DNA from: Ferruginibacter sp.
Lineage (GTDB): Bacteria; Bacteroidota; Bacteroidia; Chitinophagales; Chitinophagaceae
Reading direction: 5' to 3'
NCBI GenBank assembly: GCA_017983695.1
Contig: JAGOAX010000001.1
Location: 352,060 to 416,059 of the forward strand
Length of the DNA: 64,000 nt
Both the position numbers and the translations under genes were made by a program. The notes beneath the pieces are model-generated. The model was not told the origin of the DNA and ran no database searches. It saw nothing but the letters and a program-made list of their open reading frames with translations. Each line of letters starts with the position of its first letter. Positions within the stretch are counted from its first letter, which is position 1. This document shows positions 59,626-64,000 of the stretch, piece after piece.

Positions 59626-60726
59626 ATGAACAATGACCTGTTATACCAGATAGCCCTCACACTTGTACCCAATATTGGCGATGTACATGCAAAAGCATTG
59701 GTAAATATTTATGGCGATGCCCAAAGTATTTTTAAAGCAAAGAAAAAAGAACTTGAAGCCATTGAAGGCATTGGAACAATACGGGCAAAAAGCATTAAAG
59801 AGTTTATAGATTTTACCGGTTGTGAAGCTGAAATAAAATTTATTGAAAAATACAAGATTGCCCCGCTTTTTATCACTGATAAAAATTATCCGCAACGTTT
59901 ATTAAACTGTTACGACAGCCCGCCGCTGTTATATTATCGTGGTACAGCAGACCTGAATACCGCTAAAATAATTGCTGTTGTAGGCACAAGAACGCACAGT
60001 GAATATGGTAAAAATATTACAGAAAAAATAATTGCAGAACTGGCAGATCAAAACATCATAGTAGTAAGTGGCCTTGCTTTTGGCATTGATACTATTGCTC
60101 ACAAAGCAGCGCTGAAAAATAACTTAGCAACTATTGGTGTATTGGCACACGGACTCGACAGGATATACCCTTCCCAGAATAAAGCCCTTGCTAAACAAAT
60201 GACAGAGCAGGGAGGTTTACTTACGCATTTTATAAGCAATACCACACCCGACAAACAAAATTTTCCCAAACGCAACCGCATTGTTGCAGGCATTAGTGAT
60301 GCATTGATCGTTGTAGAAAGTGGCATTAAAGGCGGCTCATTAATTACTGCCGAATTAGGTAATAGCTATAATAAAGATGTATTTGCAATTCCCGGCCGCA
60401 CTACCGACAGTAAAAGCGAAGGTTGCAATTACCTGATAAAAAATAATAAGGCTGCTTTAATAAACTCTGCCGACGACCTGTTGGAAAATATGGGCTGGAA
60501 AGAACATAAAAAATCTGCTGCCAGAAAACAACGGGAATTATTTATTGAATTTACACCTGATGAAAAAGTAATTGTAGACATACTGCAACAAAAAGAAAGC
60601 ATTCAAATTGATGAATTGTATTTTAAAAGTGGTTTAAGCAGCAGCGCCGTAGCACAGGCATTACTGATGCTGGAAATGCAGGGTGTGGTATCATCTCTTC
60701 CCGGAAAGGTGTATAAAATTGCCTGA
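59626..60726 (+). CDS. dprA: DNA processing protein DprA
   Basis: A 366-residue DprA/Smf protein, which loads RecA on single-stranded DNA taken up by natural transformation. An N-terminal helix-hairpin-helix region (PNIGDVHAKALVNIYGDAQSIFKAKKKELEAIEGIGTIRAKSIKEF) is followed by the Rossmann-like core: YYRGTADLNTAKIIAVVGTRTHSEYGK, VVSGLAFGIDTIAHKAAL, IYPSQNKALA, FPKRNRIVAGISDALIVVESGIKGGSLITAELG, and a C-terminal winged helix. It suggests, but does not prove, natural competence. Confidence 0.95.
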   Translation: MNNDLLYQIALTLVPNIGDVHAKALVNIYGDAQSIFKAKKKELEAIEGIGTIRAKSIKEFIDFTGCEAEIKFIEKYKIAPLFITDKNYPQRLLNCYDSPPLLYYRGTADLNTAKIIAVVGTRTHSEYGKNITEKIIAELADQNIIVVSGLAFGIDTIAHKAALKNNLATIGVLAHGLDRIYPSQNKALAKQMTEQGGLLTHFISNTTPDKQNFPKRNRIVAGISDALIVVESGIKGGSLITAELGNSYNKDVFAIPGRTTDSKSEGCNYLIKNNKAALINSADDLLENMGWKEHKKSAARKQRELFIEFTPDEKVIVDILQQKESIQIDELYFKSGLSSSAVAQALLMLEMQGVVSSLPGKVYKIA

Positions 60727-60777
60727 CAACATGAATTACACCTGTAATTTTTAATTTTTAATTTTTAATTATTGCTT

Positions 60778-60785
60778 TATCTTTG
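60778..60785 (+). promoter_or_regulatory. guaB promoter -7 element
   Basis: TATCTTTG matches TAnnTTTG and ends 3 nt before the ATG at 60789, so the transcript is probably leaderless. Confidence 0.65.
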
Positions 60786-60788
60786 CCT

Positions 60789-62282
60789 ATGGCAACAATA
60801 AATAACTCCACTGGCACAGGCAATTCAAAAAGATTTTATGGTGAAGGCTTAACGTTCGATGACGTATTACTAATGCCCGCCTATTCTCAAATTTTACCAC
60901 GGGATGTGGAAATTAAAACCCAGCTTACCAAATCCATAACACTTAATGTTCCCTTGCTGAGCGCTGCAATGGATACCGTTACAGAAGCTACACTGGCAAT
61001 AGCATTGGCCAGGGAAGGCGGCATAGGCATCCTGCATAAAAACATGAGTATTGAACAGCAGGCCGAACAGGTACGTAAAGTAAAACGAAGCGAAAGCGGT
61101 TTAATAGTAGACCCGGTTACACTAACGCCCGATGCTAGCATTGGCGAAGCATTACGGTTAATGAGAGAAAATAAAATTGGCGGCATACCCATTGTAGATG
61201 CCCAGTATAAATTAGTAGGTATTTTAACCAACCGTGACTTACGTTTTGAAACCAACTACAAAGCCAAAGTAAGTACGGCAATGACAAAAGAGAATTTGTT
61301 TACTGCACCCGAAGGCACCGATATAAAAAAAGCAGAACAGTTATTCAAACAAACCAAAGTTGAAAAATTACCTATCGTAAATAAACAGGGAAAACTAACC
61401 GGCCTGTTTACTTACAGTGATATTTTAAAACTAAAATCAAACCCCAATGCAGTAAAAGATGGCAAAGGAAGATTACTGGTTGGTGCCGGTGTAGGTATTA
61501 CCAAAGACAGTATCGAAAGAGTGGCAGCATTAAACAGTTTTGGAGTAGATGTTATTTGTTTAGACAGTGCCCATGGTCATACCAAAGGCGTTATCTCTAC
61601 TTTAAAAGAAATTAAAAAGATATACAAAAACTTACAGGTAATTGCAGGTAATGTAGGCACGGCAGCAGGCGCAAAAGCTTTAGCCGATGCCGGTGCAGAT
61701 GCAATAAAAGTTGGTATTGGACCCGGCTCTATTTGTACAACACGTATTGTTGCAGGTACAGGCGTACCACAAATAACAGCTGTAATGGAAGCCGCAGCAG
61801 CTTTAAAAAATAAAAAAGTGGGTATCATCAGCGATGGTGGCATAAGATATACCGGCGATATGGTAAAAGCATTAGCTGCCGGCGCCAGTTGTGTAATGAT
61901 GGGTAATATTTTTGCAGGTACAGAAGAAAGCCCAGGCGAAACAATTATTTACGAAGGCAGAAAATTTAAACAGTACCGAGGTATGGGAAGCATGGGCGCT
62001 ATGGCACAGGGCAGCAGCGACCGCTACTTCCAGGATGTGGAAGATGATGTGAAAAAATTTGTACCCGAAGGTATTGAGGGACGTGTGGCATACAAAGGTT
62101 ATTTGAAAGAAGTAGTACACCAGTTTACCGGTGGCCTGCGTGCCGGCATGGGCTATTGCGGTGCAAAAACTATTGCCGAATTACAAAAAGCAACTTTTGT
62201 AAAGATTACCAATGCCGGCATGAGGGAAAGCCATGCACATGATATTGATATTACTAAAGAAGCGCCGAATTACAGCAGGTAA
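60789..62282 (+). CDS. guaB: IMP dehydrogenase
   Basis: A 497-residue IMPDH, which oxidises IMP to XMP with NAD, the first step to GTP. Motifs: [14 protein letters not shown], two CBS domains inserted after about residue 95 (to about 210), [60 protein letters not shown] with the catalytic Cys, [23 protein letters not shown], and the active-site flap [10 protein letters not shown]. The ATG at 60789 is chosen over a TTG two codons earlier, which lies inside the promoter element. Confidence 0.97.
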   Translation: MATINNSTGTGNSKRFYGEGLTFDDVLLMPAYSQILPRDVEIKTQLTKSITLNVPLLSAAMDTVTEATLAIALAREGGIGILHKNMSIEQQAEQVRKVKRSESGLIVDPVTLTPDASIGEALRLMRENKIGGIPIVDAQYKLVGILTNRDLRFETNYKAKVSTAMTKENLFTAPEGTDIKKAEQLFKQTKVEKLPIVNKQGKLTGLFTYSDILKLKSNPNAVKDGKGRLLVGAGVGITKDSIERVAALNSFGVDVICLDSAHGHTKGVISTLKEIKKIYKNLQVIAGNVGTAAGAKALADAGADAIKVGIGPGSICTTRIVAGTGVPQITAVMEAAAALKNKKVGIISDGGIRYTGDMVKALAAGASCVMMGNIFAGTEESPGETIIYEGRKFKQYRGMGSMGAMAQGSSDRYFQDVEDDVKKFVPEGIEGRVAYKGYLKEVVHQFTGGLRAGMGYCGAKTIAELQKATFVKITNAGMRESHAHDIDITKEAPNYSR

Positions 62283-62545
62283 AAAAACGGCCCCTCCTAT
62301 CCTCCCCCAAGGGGAGAGATATGGAGAAGATTGATGCAAAGATTTATCAGGGCATTTTTTTGTACCGGGCATAAAATCTTATTTCAACTTCATTGGCAAC
62401 GGCTGTTTATTAATTTTTATTCTTTTAGTAAAAGAGTAAAAATTAATCATTCTTGTACATTTTTTCTTTGTTCAGCTTTTATCTTAACGTATTTGCAACT
62501 TCGTGGTTAATTATATCTCCGTAAATTCGTTTCTAATCAATCGCA

Positions 62546-63712
62546 ATGAAAAAAATATTACTGTCACTTTTATTCATTAGCATATTAGCTCATTATCCTA
62601 TTAATTTAACTGCACAAGACTCTTCTCATATCCGCATCTCCCTGCTCACCTGTACACCCGGTAATGAATTGTATTCCATCTTTGGCCATAGTGCATTCAG
62701 GGTAGTTGACAGCAGCAAAGCTTTTAATGATGGCAGCAGGGATATCGTATTCAATTACGGCACTTTTAATTTTGATGACGAAGGGTTTTATTTAAAATTT
62801 GCAAGAGGCAAGTTGCTGTACTATGTTTCTATAGAAAATTTTGAAGATTTTAAATACATGTACCAGGCAACCAACCGGGGCATTACTGAACAGGTATTAA
62901 ATTTAACTGCCGCAGAAAAGATAAATGTGAGTCAGTTTTTAATTACCAATTTAAAAGAAGAAAATAAATATTACAAATACGATTTCTTTTTTGATAACTG
63001 CACTACAAGGTTACGGGACATCATCAAAAAAAATCATGATTCATCTTTTACTATAAAGCCTGTTATGCCGGTTGGCACCACATTCCGCCAGGCCATTTAT
63101 CAATACCTCGATAAAGGCAAACAACCCTGGAGCAAACTGGGCATTGATATTTTACTGGGCAAACCCTGCGATGGCGTAATGACGGCAGAACAGATGCAAT
63201 TTTTACCCGACAACCTGATGATAAGTTTAGATAGTGTCAGCCATCCGCTCATCCTGTCGCACCAAAATTTATATGCGCTAAATGATAATGCAAACGAGGG
63301 CCCCTTCTTTACACCTTTTGTTGTTTTTGTACTAGTGTTAATTGTAATTGCTGCACTCAGCTTTGTAAAAAATAAATATGTGCAGATCTTTTTACAGGGT
63401 TTTGATGGCATTCTTTTCTTTTCAACCGGTTTACTGGGCATCATTTTAATTTTTATGTGGACGTCTACCGACCACAGCATGACAAAAGATAATTTTAATT
63501 TACTGTGGGCATGGCCAACACATTTTGTTGCATCGTTTTTTGTAACCAGTAAAAAAAGCTGGGTTAAAAAATATTTTGCATTTACTGCTGCTGCATTGGC
63601 AATAGTTTTATTGGCTTGGTTCTTTTTACCACAGCATATGAACACGGGATTAATTCCCTTTGTACTGTTATTAATTTACAGGAGTGCTAATAAATCGTTT
63701 TCTTCTAATTAA
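62546..63712 (+). CDS. DUF4105 membrane protein (Lnb-like)
   Basis: A 388-residue protein with a signal peptide (1-23), a periplasmic DUF4105 domain (about 25-235) with ELYSIFGHSAFRVVD (candidate catalytic His) and FFFDNCTTRLRDII (candidate catalytic Cys), then four membrane helices (about 250-385). DUF4105 proteins have a papain-like Cys/His pattern; one Bacteroides member has been linked to lipoprotein N-acylation (Lnb). That role here is an inference. The gene is monocistronic and followed by direct repeats. Confidence 0.85.
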   Translation: MKKILLSLLFISILAHYPINLTAQDSSHIRISLLTCTPGNELYSIFGHSAFRVVDSSKAFNDGSRDIVFNYGTFNFDDEGFYLKFARGKLLYYVSIENFEDFKYMYQATNRGITEQVLNLTAAEKINVSQFLITNLKEENKYYKYDFFFDNCTTRLRDIIKKNHDSSFTIKPVMPVGTTFRQAIYQYLDKGKQPWSKLGIDILLGKPCDGVMTAEQMQFLPDNLMISLDSVSHPLILSHQNLYALNDNANEGPFFTPFVVFVLVLIVIAALSFVKNKYVQIFLQGFDGILFFSTGLLGIILIFMWTSTDHSMTKDNFNLLWAWPTHFVASFFVTSKKSWVKKYFAFTAAALAIVLLAWFFLPQHMNTGLIPFVLLLIYRSANKSFSSN

Positions 63713-63714
63713 AT

Positions 63715-63841
63715 ATTGTGCTTCGCACAATAAATTTGCCACTGAAACACAGAAGCACTGAAATTTTATTTTTCTAATCTCCGCACATTCTGTGTTTCAG
63801 TGCTTCTGTGGCAATACTCCTGCTGCGAAGCAGAAATTTAG
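63715..63841. repeat. intergenic repeat unit, copy 1 (127 bp)
   Basis: Built of three inverted repeats: ATTGTGC/GCACAAT at the start, CACAGAAGCACTGAAA/TTTCAGTGCTTCTGTG in the middle, and TGCT/AGCA near the end. An identical unit lies 159 nt downstream. It folds alike on both strands and lies in the 3' flank of the DUF4105 gene. Confidence 0.85.
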
Positions 63842-63873
63842 CTTTTGCTGTTTCTTAAACATTGTGGCAATGC

Positions 63874-64000
63874 ATTGTGCTTCGCACAATAAATTTGCCA
63901 CTGAAACACAGAAGCACTGAAATTTTATTTTTCTAATCTCCGCACATTCTGTGTTTCAGTGCTTCTGTGGCAATACTCCTGCTGCGAAGCAGAAATTTAG
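63874..64000. repeat. intergenic repeat unit, copy 2 (127 bp)
   Basis: Same 127-bp sequence as at 63715-63841, with no difference seen by eye, after a 32-bp spacer. It ends exactly at the window edge, so more copies may follow. Confidence 0.85.

Noticed and set aside
63715..64000. CRISPR array
   Set aside because: Only two units, each 127 bp, with internal hairpins and one 32-bp spacer; no cas genes. Unit size is wrong.

Overview
The window comes from a member of the Bacteroidota, most likely family Chitinophagaceae. The evidence is a SusC/SusD pair, many promoter elements of the TAnnTTTG type, a gene for a PorE-like OmpA protein, a PafA-type phosphatase, a ClpP-free core gene set (rpsL-rpsG, yidC, rplY, prs, guaB, folD) and low-GC codon use with few Shine-Dalgarno sequences. 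Genus cannot be fixed from the sequence alone.

Region 1-18.8 kb is an accessory nitrogen-oxide / low-oxygen island. Its centre is a quinol-NO-reductase-like gene (4205-6547, minus) that carries the residue changes of nitric oxide dismutase (NOD, 2 NO -> N2 + O2): His-Asn in place of the His-His FeB pair, Gln in place of a catalytic Glu, and loss of the acidic quinol-site residues. Divergent from it are a canonical-looking NorC cytochrome and a NorB-like subunit that has lost one FeB histidine, the FeB glutamate and one haem b histidine. One 16-bp near-palindrome lies between the two divergent promoters. Downstream of nod run five minus-strand genes (DGC cysteine protein, GNAT-like protein, thioesterase, flavin-type split barrel, and a large unknown protein cut by the window edge). 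On the other side come a QueD/PTPS homologue, an Rrf2 regulator, a Crp/Fnr regulator, and then a minus-strand operon for a cbb3-type oxygen reductase (CcoN with a duplicated N-terminal module, a CcoO-CcoP fusion, two small membrane proteins, a group III truncated haemoglobin, a ferredoxin), a second Rrf2 regulator and a frameshifted ClC channel. The layout fits a cell that makes O2 from NO, or detoxifies NO, and respires at very low oxygen.

Region 18.8-23.2 kb is a mobilizable element: a membrane accessory protein, relaxase, MobC, a hairpin-rich candidate oriT, a CHC2/Toprim primase-like protein, and an AbiEii-type nucleotidyltransferase with its partner.

Region 23.3-44 kb is mostly housekeeping: PafA-type phosphatase, serine-palmitoyltransferase-like enzyme, rpsL-rpsG, ilvE, a HolD-like protein with rdgB, an ECF sigma factor with a repeat-bearing partner, aroE with a ComA-family gene, a TPR protein, yidC, rplY, prs, radC, and a four-helix-bundle gene flanked by repeats. 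Region 44-53 kb holds a DUF1735 lipoprotein-SusD-SusC operon and two outer-membrane-type proteins. Region 53-64 kb holds folD, queE (with an internal in-frame repeat), a PorE-like protein, a two-component system, dprA, guaB, a DUF4105 protein, and finally two identical 127-bp repeat units at the window edge. No tRNA, rRNA or CRISPR array was recognised.
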